A stretch of 64,000 bases of DNA. It comes from Massilia sp. METH4 (lineage in GTDB: Bacteria; Pseudomonadota; Gammaproteobacteria; Burkholderiales; Burkholderiaceae_D). The notes under the pieces are model-generated. The model saw only the letters and a program-made list of their open reading frames with translations. It ran no database searches and was not told where the DNA came from. Where the stretch lies: positions 1,116,001 through 1,180,000 of the forward strand of contig NZ_CP146614.1 in NCBI RefSeq assembly GCF_037094685.1, in the 5' to 3' direction. Positions within the stretch are counted from its first letter, which is position 1, and every line of letters begins with the position of its first letter. This document shows positions 34,876-43,799 of the stretch, in pieces. A program made the translations under genes and the position numbers.

Positions 34876-35037
34876 ATCGGGGACTGGCACCGGTGCCAAA
34901 AAAGTTGCAAAAAAACGGTGCCTGTCACCGGTTGCAAAAAGACCGGTGCCTGTCACCGGTTTTGCCGCAACATTTCGTTGGAATCGGTGCGCCCTGCTTC
35001 GCCACCGGTTTTTAACGGGGCTTCACGCAAGATTTCC
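34876..35037. repeat. Cluster of REP-like units
   Basis: Within 160 bases there are at least three copies of the family. One is GGCACCGGTGCC at 34888. Two tandem units ACGGTGCCTGTCACCGGTT and ACCGGTGCCTGTCACCGGTT follow, about 26 bases apart. The second ends in TTGCCGCAACATTTCG. A fourth half unit, CACCGGTTTTT, is followed by CACGCAAGATTTCC. The stretch lies between the convergent ends of marR and the puuC-like gene and has no coding pattern. Confidence 0.82.
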
Positions 35038-35038
35038 T

Positions 35039-36526
35039 TTACAGCTGTATCCAGGTCGTCTTCAGCTCCGTGTACTTGTCGAACGCGTGCAGCGACTTGT
35101 CGCGGCCGTTGCCGGATTGCTTGTAGCCGCCGAACGGCACGGTGATGTCGTCGTTGTCGTACTGGTTCACGTGCACGGTGCCGGCGCGCAGGGCGCGCGA
35201 GGTCTTGATGGCCTTCGACAGGTCGGACGTCCACACGGCCGCGTGCAGGCCATACGGAGTGGCGTTCGCCTGCTTCACGGCTTCGTCCAGCGACGTGAAG
35301 CCGAGCACGGAGAGGACCGGTCCGAAGATTTCCTCGCGGGCGATCGACATGCCGGCGTCGACCCTGTCGAAGATCGTCGGCGCCACGTAATAGCCGCCCG
35401 TATCGAGGCGCACGCGCTCGCCGCCGGCCAGCAGCCGCGCGCCGGCGCTCTTGCCTTCGCCGATGTACTTCATGATCGTGTTCAGCTGGATATCGTCGAC
35501 GATCGCGCCCATCACCGTATTCGCGTCCAGCGGATCGCCGGGCGTGAAGCCGGGCACCATGGCCAGTGCCTTGTCGATGAAGGCTTCGCGGATCGGCTCT
35601 TCCACGAACAGCCGCGATGGCGCATTGCAGCTCTCGCCCTGGTTGAAGAAGATCGAGCCGATCGAGGCCGCCACGGCCGCGTCGAGGTCCGGGCAGTCGG
35701 CGCACACGATGTTGGCGGACTTGCCGCCCAGCTCCGTCCAGGCCCGCTTCAGGTTCGACTGCCCGGCCATCTGCATGATCTGCTTGCCCACGCGGGTGGA
35801 ACCGGTAAACGCGATGCAGTCGACATCCATGTGCAGCGCCAGCGCGCTGCCAGCCTCGTTGCCGTAGCCGGGCAGCACATTGAAGACGCCGGGCGGAATG
35901 CCCGCCTCGAGCGCCAGTTCGGCGAGCCGCAGCGCGGTCAAAGGCGATTTCTCGGAAGGCTTCAGCACCACGCTGTTACCGGCGGCCAGCGCGGGCGCGA
36001 TCTTCCATGACGCCATCAGCATCGGGTAATTCCACGGAACGATCGCACCGACCACGCCGACCGGCTCGCGCGCGATCAGCGCCAGGCTGTCGCCGGGCGA
36101 CGGGGCGATCTCGCCATACACCTTGTCGATCGCCTCGCCATACCAGCGGATGCAGTTCGCCGCCCCCGCCAGGTCGACGGAGAGGCTGTACTTGATCGGC
36201 TTGCCCATGTCGAGCGTTTCGAGGAGCGCCAGTTCGTCGCGGTGCCGCTGCATCAGGTCGGCGAACTTCACGAGGATGCGCTTGCGCTGCGCCGGGGCGA
36301 GGCTGGCCCAGCGGCCGTCCTCGAAGGCGGCGCGGGCGCTGGCCACTGCGGCGTCGACATCTTCCGGCCCGCAGCGCGCCACGGGGCCCAGTTCGCGCCC
36401 ATCGATGGGCGAACGGTTGTCGAATTGCCGCTCGGTGCGGGACCAGGTGCGTTGGCCGTCGATGAAGGCGCGGCCGTCGATCGTAAGGGCGCGGGCGCGC
36501 TCGTGCCAGCTGGCGGTGTCGGTCAT
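35039..36526 (-). CDS. puuC: Aldehyde dehydrogenase, PuuC type
   Basis: A 495-residue NAD(P)-dependent aldehyde dehydrogenase. It has PWNYPMLMASWKIAPALAAG, the cofactor loop FTGSTRVGKQI, the general base Glu in ELGGKSAN, and the nucleophile Cys in NQGESCNAPSRL. The text around it (FGGYKQSGNGRDKSLHAFDKYTELK at the end) matches gamma-glutamyl-gamma-aminobutyraldehyde dehydrogenase. In the putrescine pathway it oxidises the aldehyde produced from gamma-glutamylputrescine. The other pathway genes (aminotransferase, puuA, puuD) lie 3.4 to 7 kb away with a catalase and a symporter between. The gene is divergent from the catalase and shares its promoter gap. Confidence 0.88.
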   Translation of the reverse strand: MTDTASWHERARALTIDGRAFIDGQRTWSRTERQFDNRSPIDGRELGPVARCGPEDVDAAVASARAAFEDGRWASLAPAQRKRILVKFADLMQRHRDELALLETLDMGKPIKYSLSVDLAGAANCIRWYGEAIDKVYGEIAPSPGDSLALIAREPVGVVGAIVPWNYPMLMASWKIAPALAAGNSVVLKPSEKSPLTALRLAELALEAGIPPGVFNVLPGYGNEAGSALALHMDVDCIAFTGSTRVGKQIMQMAGQSNLKRAWTELGGKSANIVCADCPDLDAAVAASIGSIFFNQGESCNAPSRLFVEEPIREAFIDKALAMVPGFTPGDPLDANTVMGAIVDDIQLNTIMKYIGEGKSAGARLLAGGERVRLDTGGYYVAPTIFDRVDAGMSIAREEIFGPVLSVLGFTSLDEAVKQANATPYGLHAAVWTSDLSKAIKTSRALRAGTVHVNQYDNDDITVPFGGYKQSGNGRDKSLHAFDKYTELKTTWIQL

Positions 36527-36569
36527 GGCAGTCTCCTTATGGTTCCAATAATTCTACCGCCGCCCTTAT

Positions 36570-36635
36570 TTAGATTGCGACTATCGAATCGATAGTAACA
36601 ATAAATTTCAACAATGTTACGGTAGCCGATAGGAT
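36570..36635 (+). promoter_or_regulatory. Probable OxyR site and promoter of the catalase gene
   Basis: Four tetranucleotides at exact 7-base spacing read TTAG-N7-CTAT-N7-ATAG-N7-AAAT (36570-36606). The OxyR consensus is ATAG-N7-CTAT-N7-ATAG-N7-CTAT; the two central elements match fully and the first at three of four. They form a dyad, ACTATCGA-A-TCGATAGT. Directly after it are TTCAAC (36607-36612) and TAGGAT (36630-36635) with a 17-base spacer, a plausible sigma-70 promoter. This is the classical position for an OxyR activator. Confidence 0.7.
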
Positions 36636-36673
36636 AAGCCTTCCTTAAACATTTAACTTGATAGGTAGAGTAT

Positions 36674-38215
36674 ATGGAGTTTTCGAAGCCAGGCCGCGCA
36701 CTGTTGTGCGCCATGGCCATCGTCTCCGCGCTGACGTCGATGTCGACCGGCGCGTACGCCCAAACGCTGACCAAGGATAACGGCGCCCCCGTCGGCGACA
36801 ACCAGAACAGCCAGACCGCCGGCCCCGGCGGCCCCACCCTGCTGCAGGACGTGCACCTGGTGCAGAAGCTGCAGCGCTTCGACCGCGAGCGCATTCCCGA
36901 GCGCGTGGTGCACGCCACCGGCACCGGCGCCCATGGCACCTTCACCACGACGGACGACCTGTCCGACCTGACCAAGGCCAAGCTGTTCGTGAAGGGCACC
37001 GTCACCCCCGTGTTCGTGCGCTTCTCCACCGTGATCCCGGGCCGTTCCGGTGCCGAGACCACGCGCGACCCGCGCGGCTTCGCCACCAAGTTCTACACCC
37101 AGGAAGGCAACTGGGACCTGGTGGGCAACAACCTGCCGATCTTCTTCATCCGCGACGCCATCAAGTTCCCGGACATGATTCACTCGCTGAAGCCGGACCC
37201 GGTGACCAACGTGCAGGAACCGGAGCGCGTGTTCGACTTCTTCTCGCACGTGCCGGAAGCGACGGCCATGCTGACCCGCGTGTACTCGAACTGGGGTACG
37301 CCGGCGTCCTACCGCGAAATGAACGGCAGCAGCGTGCACGCGCTGAAGCTGGTCAACGCCAGGGGCGAGTATGTGTACGCCAAGTTCGCATGGAAATCGC
37401 GCCAGGGCGAGCGCAACCTGCGCCCGCAGGAAATCCCGGTCGTGCAGGGCAAGAGCACCAGCCACGCCACCGTGGACCTGTATGAATCGATCAACGCCGG
37501 CAAGTATCCGATGTGGGACCTGACGGTGCAGATCCTGAAGCCTTCCGACCTGGAGAAGTTCGACTTCGATCCGCTGGACGCCACGAAGATCTGGCCGAAC
37601 GTCCCCGAGCGCAAGGTGGGCACCATGGTACTGAACAAGGTGCCGGACAACTTCTTCGAAGCCACCGAGCAGGTCGCGCTGGCGCCGGGCAACCTGGTGC
37701 CGGGTATCGAAGCCTCGGAAGACCGCATGCTGCAAGGCCGCCTGTTCTCGTACATCGACACGCAGTACCACCGCCTGGGCGCCAACTTCCAGTCGCTGCC
37801 GATCAACCGCCCGCTGGTCCCGGTGCGCAACCACCAGCAGGATGGCGCGATGAACATCGATGGCCGCAAGGGCAGCGTGAATTACCAGCCGAGCCGCATC
37901 GCCAACCTGGCGGAAGACCCGAACGCCCGCAGCAGCAGCCTGCCGCTCACCGGCACCACGCAGCAGCAGCGCATTGCCAAGACGCTGAACTTCAAGCAGG
38001 CCGGCGACTACTACCGTGCCCTGTCGGCCCAGGACAAGGATGACCTGATCGCCAACCTGTCCGGCGACCTGAAGCGCGTAAAGAACCAGGTCAACCTGTA
38101 CACGATGCTGTCGCACTTCTACAAGGCCGACGCCGACTACGGCAAGCGCCTGGTGAAGGCCGTGGGCGCCGACGGCGCCAAGGTGGCCGAGCTGGCTGCC
38201 GCGCTGAAGGAATAA
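36674..38215 (+). CDS. katB: Periplasmic haem catalase, KatB-like
   Basis: A monofunctional catalase of 513 residues that breaks down hydrogen peroxide. Unlike cytosolic catalases it starts with a signal peptide (LLCAMAIVSALTSMSTGAYA), as in Pseudomonas KatB. The catalytic His80 sits in RIPERVVHATG and Asn153 in VGNNLPIFFIRDA. The proximal haem ligand Tyr360 is in LFSYIDTQYHRLG. The size is that of small-subunit clade 3 enzymes. A TTTACTTGATAGG-type leader precedes the ATG with a weak ribosome binding site. An OxyR-like site lies about 70 bases upstream, and a terminator follows the gene, so it is probably monocistronic and peroxide-induced. Confidence 0.93.
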   Translation: MEFSKPGRALLCAMAIVSALTSMSTGAYAQTLTKDNGAPVGDNQNSQTAGPGGPTLLQDVHLVQKLQRFDRERIPERVVHATGTGAHGTFTTTDDLSDLTKAKLFVKGTVTPVFVRFSTVIPGRSGAETTRDPRGFATKFYTQEGNWDLVGNNLPIFFIRDAIKFPDMIHSLKPDPVTNVQEPERVFDFFSHVPEATAMLTRVYSNWGTPASYREMNGSSVHALKLVNARGEYVYAKFAWKSRQGERNLRPQEIPVVQGKSTSHATVDLYESINAGKYPMWDLTVQILKPSDLEKFDFDPLDATKIWPNVPERKVGTMVLNKVPDNFFEATEQVALAPGNLVPGIEASEDRMLQGRLFSYIDTQYHRLGANFQSLPINRPLVPVRNHQQDGAMNIDGRKGSVNYQPSRIANLAEDPNARSSSLPLTGTTQQQRIAKTLNFKQAGDYYRALSAQDKDDLIANLSGDLKRVKNQVNLYTMLSHFYKADADYGKRLVKAVGADGAKVAELAAALKE

Positions 38216-38240
38216 GCGCCGGGATCAGTCCCGTTCGGAA

Positions 38241-38286
38241 ACGGGCCGCCGTGCAGAGCTTGCTCTGTGCCGCGGCCCGTTTTTTA
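38241..38286 (+). terminator. Rho-independent terminator after the catalase gene
   Basis: A long hairpin has outer arms ACGGGCC (38241-38247) and GGCCCGT (38274-38280) and an inner stem CAGAGC-TTG-CTCTG. It is followed by TTTTTT. It begins 26 bases after the stop codon. Confidence 0.88.
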
Positions 38287-38406
38287 TTTGCGCTTCGGCA
38301 CAACATCCGGCGATAAATTGCCGTTAAAGTTGATCCAGCCGCCGGATGCTGCCTTTATAATCCGGAATTTTCCGCCGCTCTTTTCGCCCACGAAAGTTCC
38401 CACCGC

Positions 38407-39870
38407 ATGAACAACACCCTGATCATTTTCGTCGTGCTCTATCTCCTGGGGACGCTGGCCCTCGGCATGTGGGCGGGCACGCGGATCAAGAATACGAGCG
38501 ACTTCGCCGTCGCCGGCCGCAGCCTGCCGCTGATCATGGTCATCACGACCACTTTTGCCACCTGGTTCGGCGCCGAGACCGTGATGGGCGTGCCGGCCAA
38601 GTTCGTGCAGGGCGGCCTGAACGCCGTGATCGAGGACCCGTTCGGCGCCGGTACCTGCCTGATCCTGGTGGGCCTGTTCTTCGCGTCGAAACTGTATAAA
38701 TTGAACCTGCTGACGATCGGCGACTACTATCGCCAGCGCTACGGCAAGGGCATCGAGGTGTTCTGCTCGGTGGCGATCATCCTCAGCTACCTGGGCTGGG
38801 TCGCCGCGCAGATCACGGCGCTGGGCCTGGTGTTCGCGGTGCTCACCAATGGTGCACTGGCGCCCGCGGCCGGCATGGTGATCGGCACCCTGGCCGTGCT
38901 GATCTACGTGGTGGTGGGCGGCTTCCTCGCCGTCGCCGTCACCGACTTCATCCAGATGATCGTGCTGGTGGTGGGCATGGCCATCATCGCCGTCTTCGCG
39001 GCCGACCTGGCCGGCGGCGCCGGCAATGTGCTGGACATGGCGCAGCGGGCCGACCTGTGGCGCCTGTGGCCGGAACCCACGTTCACCGATATCGTGTTCT
39101 TCTTCGCTGCCGCGATCACGATGATGTTCGGCAGCATTCCGCAGCAGGACGTGTTCCAGCGCGTGATGTCGGCCAAGGATGCGCCCACCGCCCGCGCCGG
39201 TGCCGTGATCGGCGGCGCCAGCTACATCATCTTCGGCTTCGTGCCCATGTTCATCGTGGCCGCCGCCGTGGTGGTGATGGGCGACAGCGCGATGGAGCTG
39301 GCGAAAAACGACTACCAGCGCCTGCTGCCCACCTTCGTGATGACGAAGATGCCGCTGATGATGCAGATCCTGTTCTTCGGCGCGCTGCTGTCGGCCATCA
39401 AGAGCACGTCGTCGGCCACGCTGCTGGCGCCGTCGACGAGCTTCGTGGAAAACATCCTGAAGAACCTGCGCCCTGGCATGACGGACAAGCAGCAGCTGCT
39501 GGCCATGCGCGTGACGATCGTCATCTTCGCGGCGCTGGTGCTGGCCTATGCCATCGCGATGCAGGGCACGTCGATCTATGAACTGGTGTCCTCGGCCTAC
39601 CAGGTGACGCTCGTGGGCGCCTTCATCCCGCTGGTGATGGGCCTGTACTGGAAGCGCGCCACCACGCAGGGTGCGATCCTGTCGATCGGCGCCGGCATCA
39701 TCGTGTGGGTGCTGTTCTTCCCGCAGATCAGCGACCTGGGCGAAGCGTTCCCGGGCCAGCTGGCCGGCCTGCTGGCCGCGCTGGCCGGCATGATCGTCGG
39801 TTCGCTGGCGCCACAGGTGTTGAAGAATCGCCAGGAAGAACCGAAGCACATCGCCGGCGCGAAGGCGTGA
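38407..39870 (+). CDS. Sodium:solute symporter, SSS family
   Basis: A 487-residue inner-membrane transporter with about 13 helices. It shows SSS text: NTSDFAVAGRSLPLIMVITTTF near the N-terminus, TWFGAETVMGVPAKFV, LTIGDYYRQRYGKGIE and LFFGALLSAIKSTSSATLLAPS, where the last holds the sodium-site serines. Related to permeases of the PutP/pantothenate/polyamine-type branches; the substrate is uncertain. Its position between puuC and the remaining puu genes suggests polyamine or amino-acid uptake. It converges on the aminotransferase gene with 31 bases between them. Confidence 0.88.
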   Translation: MNNTLIIFVVLYLLGTLALGMWAGTRIKNTSDFAVAGRSLPLIMVITTTFATWFGAETVMGVPAKFVQGGLNAVIEDPFGAGTCLILVGLFFASKLYKLNLLTIGDYYRQRYGKGIEVFCSVAIILSYLGWVAAQITALGLVFAVLTNGALAPAAGMVIGTLAVLIYVVVGGFLAVAVTDFIQMIVLVVGMAIIAVFAADLAGGAGNVLDMAQRADLWRLWPEPTFTDIVFFFAAAITMMFGSIPQQDVFQRVMSAKDAPTARAGAVIGGASYIIFGFVPMFIVAAAVVVMGDSAMELAKNDYQRLLPTFVMTKMPLMMQILFFGALLSAIKSTSSATLLAPSTSFVENILKNLRPGMTDKQQLLAMRVTIVIFAALVLAYAIAMQGTSIYELVSSAYQVTLVGAFIPLVMGLYWKRATTQGAILSIGAGIIVWVLFFPQISDLGEAFPGQLAGLLAALAGMIVGSLAPQVLKNRQEEPKHIAGAKA

Positions 39871-39901
39871 TGCAATCCGGGCTGGCCCGGCCCAGCCCGG
39901 A

Positions 39902-41311
39902 TCAGCTCAGCCAGCCCCGCTCCATCACCTCGGCCAGCGTCAGGTCGAGGCAGAAGCGGATCTTCTGGATCATCTCGTCGACCTGGTCGCGCGTCATCAC
40001 CAGCGGCGGCGCGATGATCATCCTGTCCCCCACCGCGCGCATGATGATGCCGTGCTCGAACATGTGGGCGCGGCACAGCATGCCCACGCCCAGCGCCGGG
40101 TCGAAACGCACCTGGTAATGCACGTTCGCGGCCTTGCGCCGCACCAGCGCCAGCCCCGCCACGAAGCCGCAGCTTTCGGCCGTGCCCACCAGCGGGTGGG
40201 CGGCCAGGCTGCCGAAGCGCTGCTTCAGGTAAGGCCCGGTATCGTGGGCCACCCGCTCCATGATGCCTTCTTCCTCGATGATGCGGATATTCTCCAGCGC
40301 CGCGGCGCAGGCCACCGGATGGCCGGAATACGTGAAGCCGTGGTTGAAGTCGCCGCCGGCGATCAGCACATCGGCAACGCGGTCGCTCACCAGCACGCCG
40401 CCCAGCGGCACATAGCCCGACGTGACGCCCTTGGCGAACGTGATGAGGTCGGGCCGCATGCCGAAGCGCTCGGACGCGAACCACGTGCCTAGCCGGCCGA
40501 AGCCGGTGATCACTTCGTCCGCGATCAGCAGCACGTCGTACTTGTCGCAGATGCGGCGGATCTCCGGCCAGTAGGTCGGCGGCGGGATGATGACGCCGCC
40601 GGCACCCTGGATCGGCTCGCCGATGAAGGCCGCCACCTTGCCGGGCCCCAGTTCCTTGATCCGTTCTTCCAGCCAGCCGGCCGCGTGGATGCCGAATTCC
40701 TCCGGCGTCATGCCCGCGCCATGGTCGGCGTAATGCGGCTGTTCGATGTGCACGATGCCGGGAATCGGCAGCCCGCCCTGCACGTGCATGCCGCTCATGC
40801 CGCCCAGCGATGCCCCGGCCATGGTGCTGCCGTGGTAGGCGTTGTGGCGGCTGATGATCACCGTGCGGTCGGGCTGGCCCGCCAGGTCCCAGTAGCGGCG
40901 CACCATGCGCACGTTCGTATCGTTCGCCTCGGAGCCGGAGCCCGTGAAGAACACGTGATTGAAGCCCTCGGGCGCGATCTTCGCCAGCTTCGCGGCCAGC
41001 TGCACGGCGGGGATGGTGGTGGTGTTGAAGAAGCTGTTGTAGAACGGCAGCGTATCCATCTGCCGCGCCACCGCCTCGGTGATACTTCGGCGACCATACC
41101 CCACGTTGACGCACCACAGGCCGGACATCGCATCGAGCACCTTGCGCCCATCCGAGTCCCACAGGTAGATGCCGTCGCCACGGACCATCACGCGCGCGCC
41201 GTTCCGCGCCAGCGCCGCGTGATCCGTGAACGGGTGGAGATAATGCGCGGCGTCGAGCCGCTGCAAGCCCTTGGTGTCCGGCAGTTCCGGCACGATCGGG
41301 GTGGTGGTCAT
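39902..41311 (-). CDS. spuC: Putrescine--pyruvate aminotransferase-like class III aminotransferase
   Basis: A 469-residue PLP enzyme of class III. It has the cofactor-binding FTGSGSEANDTNVRMVRRYWDL, LIADEVITGFGRLGTWFASE with the ring-contacting aspartate, and the Schiff-base lysine in ITFAKGVTSGYVPLGG. The overall text, including LQRLDAAHYLHPFTDH at the start, resembles SpuC/AptA-type omega-aminotransferases that move the amino group of putrescine or a similar diamine to pyruvate. A neighbouring gamma-glutamylputrescine route suggests two parallel ways to break down putrescine. The gene is downstream of puuA on the same strand, with 127 bases between them that include a REP-like fragment. Confidence 0.87.
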   Translation of the reverse strand: MTTTPIVPELPDTKGLQRLDAAHYLHPFTDHAALARNGARVMVRGDGIYLWDSDGRKVLDAMSGLWCVNVGYGRRSITEAVARQMDTLPFYNSFFNTTTIPAVQLAAKLAKIAPEGFNHVFFTGSGSEANDTNVRMVRRYWDLAGQPDRTVIISRHNAYHGSTMAGASLGGMSGMHVQGGLPIPGIVHIEQPHYADHGAGMTPEEFGIHAAGWLEERIKELGPGKVAAFIGEPIQGAGGVIIPPPTYWPEIRRICDKYDVLLIADEVITGFGRLGTWFASERFGMRPDLITFAKGVTSGYVPLGGVLVSDRVADVLIAGGDFNHGFTYSGHPVACAAALENIRIIEEEGIMERVAHDTGPYLKQRFGSLAAHPLVGTAESCGFVAGLALVRRKAANVHYQVRFDPALGVGMLCRAHMFEHGIIMRAVGDRMIIAPPLVMTRDQVDEMIQKIRFCLDLTLAEVMERGWLS

Positions 41312-41438
41312 GATTGCCTCCAGGTAGAGACGGTACAGCGGAGATGGCGGCGTCGCCCGAAGCCGTGGTGCCGGACATCCGGCGTTTCACGCCGGGCGTC
41401 CGACACCGGTTTTCCCGTGCGGTTCGGGCGGCGTCCGC

Positions 41439-42809
41439 TTATACGTGCAGCAGCAGGTGCTCCCGTTCCCAGGGACTGATGACAGTCATGAATTCCTGGT
41501 GTTCGAGCTCCTTGATGGCAGCATACACGTCGATGAAGCGCTCGCCCAGCACCCAGCGCAGCTTTTCTTCCTTGCGCAACAGGTGCAGCGCCTCCGGCAG
41601 CCCTTGCGGCAGCTCATATTCCTTCTCGTAGGCGCTGCCGGTGGTGATCGCGGTGGGATCGATCTGCTCGGTCATGCCGAGGTAGCCGCATGCCAGGGTG
41701 ACGGCCAGGGCCAGGTAAGGGTTGGCATCCGAGCCGATGATGCGGTTTTCCACGCGCCGGTCGTGGATGCCGGATTCGGGCACGCGGAAGCCGACGGTGC
41801 GGTTGTCGATGCCCCACTGGATATTGATCGGCGCTGCGGTGTGGCGCACCAGGCGGCGGTAGGAGTTCACGTACGGCGCCACGATCGCCAGCGCCGAAGG
41901 CATGTAGCGCTGCAAGCCGCCGATATAGTGCTTGAACAGCTGCGACGGCGAGCCGTCCTCGTTCGAGAAGATGTTCCAGCCCGTCTTGGCGTCAACGACG
42001 CTCTGGTGGATGTGCATCGCCGACCCCGGCTCGCCGGCCATCGGCTTGGCCATGAAGGTGGCGTACATGTGGTGCTTCAGGGCCGCCTCGCGCAGGGTGC
42101 GCTTGAAGAAGAACACCTTGTCCGCCAGGCCCAGCGGTTCGCCGTGCAGGAAGTTGATTTCCATCTGCCCGGCACCGATCTCGTGGATCAGCGTGTCCAC
42201 GTCCAGCCCCATCAGGTCGCAGTAATCGTAGATATCCTCGAACAGCGGGTCGAATTCGTTGACGGCGTCGATGCTGTACACCTGGCGCGAGGTCTCGGCG
42301 CGGCCGCTGCGGCCCACCGGCGCCTTCAGCGGCAGGTCGGGATCCGAGATCTTGTCGGTGAGATAAAACTCCAGTTCCGGCGCCACCACGGGCTTCCAGC
42401 CCTTGTCCTCGTACAGCCGCAGCACGCGGCGGAGTACGGAACGCGGTGCGAAGTCGACCAGCCGGCCGTCGCCGAAATAGCAGTCGTGGATGACTTGCGC
42501 GGTGGGGTCGGTGGCCCACGGCACCATCGTGATCGTGGTGGGGTCGGCCTTCAGGATCATGTCGCGGTCCACGTTCGAGATCGCCCTTTCGTAGGCCGGA
42601 TCGTCGGTGGGGGAATTGCCGGTGACGGTCATGCCCAGGATGGCCTCGGGAATGCGCATGCCGCGCTCCTGCGTGAACTTCACGCGCGGCAGGATCTTCC
42701 CGCGGGCAACGCCGGTCAAGTCCGGCACCAGGCATTCGATTTCGGTGACTCGCTTATCGTTGAGCCACTCTTCCATGTCCGTATAGGTGAAATTTTCGCG
42801 GATCGCCAT
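41439..42809 (-). CDS. puuA: Gamma-glutamylputrescine synthetase (glutamine synthetase family)
   Basis: A 456-residue member of the glutamine synthetase fold. Glutamyl/ATP-binding blocks are present: VAPELEFYL, HEIGAGQMEINFLHGEPL, KPMAGEPGSAMHIHQSV and RRVENRIIGSDANPYLALA. The N-terminal MEEWLNDKRVTEIECLVPDLTGVARGK is typical of PuuA/SpuI proteins and not of GlnA. The adenylylation tyrosine of GlnA was not found. It links glutamate to putrescine with ATP in the first step of the gamma-glutamyl route. The promoter gap upstream toward puuD is 108 bases and shows no clear signal. Cytosolic. Confidence 0.9.
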   Translation of the reverse strand: MAIRENFTYTDMEEWLNDKRVTEIECLVPDLTGVARGKILPRVKFTQERGMRIPEAILGMTVTGNSPTDDPAYERAISNVDRDMILKADPTTITMVPWATDPTAQVIHDCYFGDGRLVDFAPRSVLRRVLRLYEDKGWKPVVAPELEFYLTDKISDPDLPLKAPVGRSGRAETSRQVYSIDAVNEFDPLFEDIYDYCDLMGLDVDTLIHEIGAGQMEINFLHGEPLGLADKVFFFKRTLREAALKHHMYATFMAKPMAGEPGSAMHIHQSVVDAKTGWNIFSNEDGSPSQLFKHYIGGLQRYMPSALAIVAPYVNSYRRLVRHTAAPINIQWGIDNRTVGFRVPESGIHDRRVENRIIGSDANPYLALAVTLACGYLGMTEQIDPTAITTGSAYEKEYELPQGLPEALHLLRKEEKLRWVLGERFIDVYAAIKELEHQEFMTVISPWEREHLLLHV

Positions 42810-42917
42810 TCTTCGCTCCAGTAAGTCAATGTGCGCGGCCGGTTGCGGGCCGCGTCCCTGAACTTCCTTGGAAGAACAGCTATGGGAGTCCGCCGGCCCA
42901 GGCTTCGTATGTATCCA

Positions 42918-43682
42918 TCAACCCCGCTCCTGTCGGCTCGCCTGGTATTCGCGGCACGCGTTACCGAATGCCAGGAACATCTTCATCGAATCGGGGTTTT
43001 CCGTGATGCGCCACTCGGGGTGCCATTGCACCGCCAGGGTGAAACCATGCGCGGTGCTCACGGTATAGGCTTCCACCAGGCCGTCGTGCGCCACCGCTTC
43101 CACGGTGAGGCCCGGCGCCAGCTTGTCGATCCCCTGGCCATGCAGGGAATTGACGATGATTTCCTCCGGATTGCCCAGCATCTCCGCAAACTTGCCGCCG
43201 GGCGTGAGCCGGATCGGGTGCGCGGGACCGTATTGCACTTCCAGCGAATCGTCTTCGCGGTCGCGGTGGTCCATCATGCCCGGCAAATCCTGCACGGCCT
43301 GGTGCAGGGTTCCGCCGAGCGCCACGTTGATTTCCTGGAAGCCGCGGCAGATGCCCAGGATGGGAATGCCGCGCTTCATGGCCGCCCGGATCAGGGGCAG
43401 CGTGGTGGCGTCGCGCGCCGCGTCCAGCGGCAGCGCCGGGTTGCGGATCGGCTGGCCATACAGGTCGGAATGCACGTTGGAAGCCGAACCGGTCAACATG
43501 ATGCCGTCCGCGACGTGCAGCACCGCTTCCATGTCCGTCAACTCGGCCAGCGCGGGCAAGACCAGCGGCATGCAGCGCGCGCCAAGGACGACGGCGTTCA
43601 CATACTTGTTCTGTGCGGCATGATTCGGGAAATGCCCGATCTGCCGGGTACACGCAGGCACGAGGACGATAGGACGGCGCAT
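42918..43682 (-). CDS. puuD: Gamma-glutamyl-gamma-aminobutyrate hydrolase
   Basis: A class I glutamine-amidotransferase-like hydrolase of 254 residues that releases GABA and glutamate from gamma-glutamyl-GABA. The catalytic triad is Cys112 in LGICRGFQEINV, His221 and Glu223 in QWHPEW. RRPIVLVPAC at the start and GIMLTGSASNVHSDLYG are typical. The frame extends to 43799, but GGAG six bases before the ATG at 43682 gives the family start. It is upstream of puuA on the same strand, so puuD, puuA and the aminotransferase probably form a transcription unit. Confidence 0.93.
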   Translation of the reverse strand: MRRPIVLVPACTRQIGHFPNHAAQNKYVNAVVLGARCMPLVLPALAELTDMEAVLHVADGIMLTGSASNVHSDLYGQPIRNPALPLDAARDATTLPLIRAAMKRGIPILGICRGFQEINVALGGTLHQAVQDLPGMMDHRDREDDSLEVQYGPAHPIRLTPGGKFAEMLGNPEEIIVNSLHGQGIDKLAPGLTVEAVAHDGLVEAYTVSTAHGFTLAVQWHPEWRITENPDSMKMFLAFGNACREYQASRQERG

Positions 43683-43799
43683 AAGCACTCCGCAAACGTT
43701 GGTGACCGATGTTTTTAATGTAACACAAAGTGCCTCGATTGATTGTTCGCTGGCGTACTCAGCGGAACGCGTACCGCAATGAAGGCTGCACTGCGGCAC

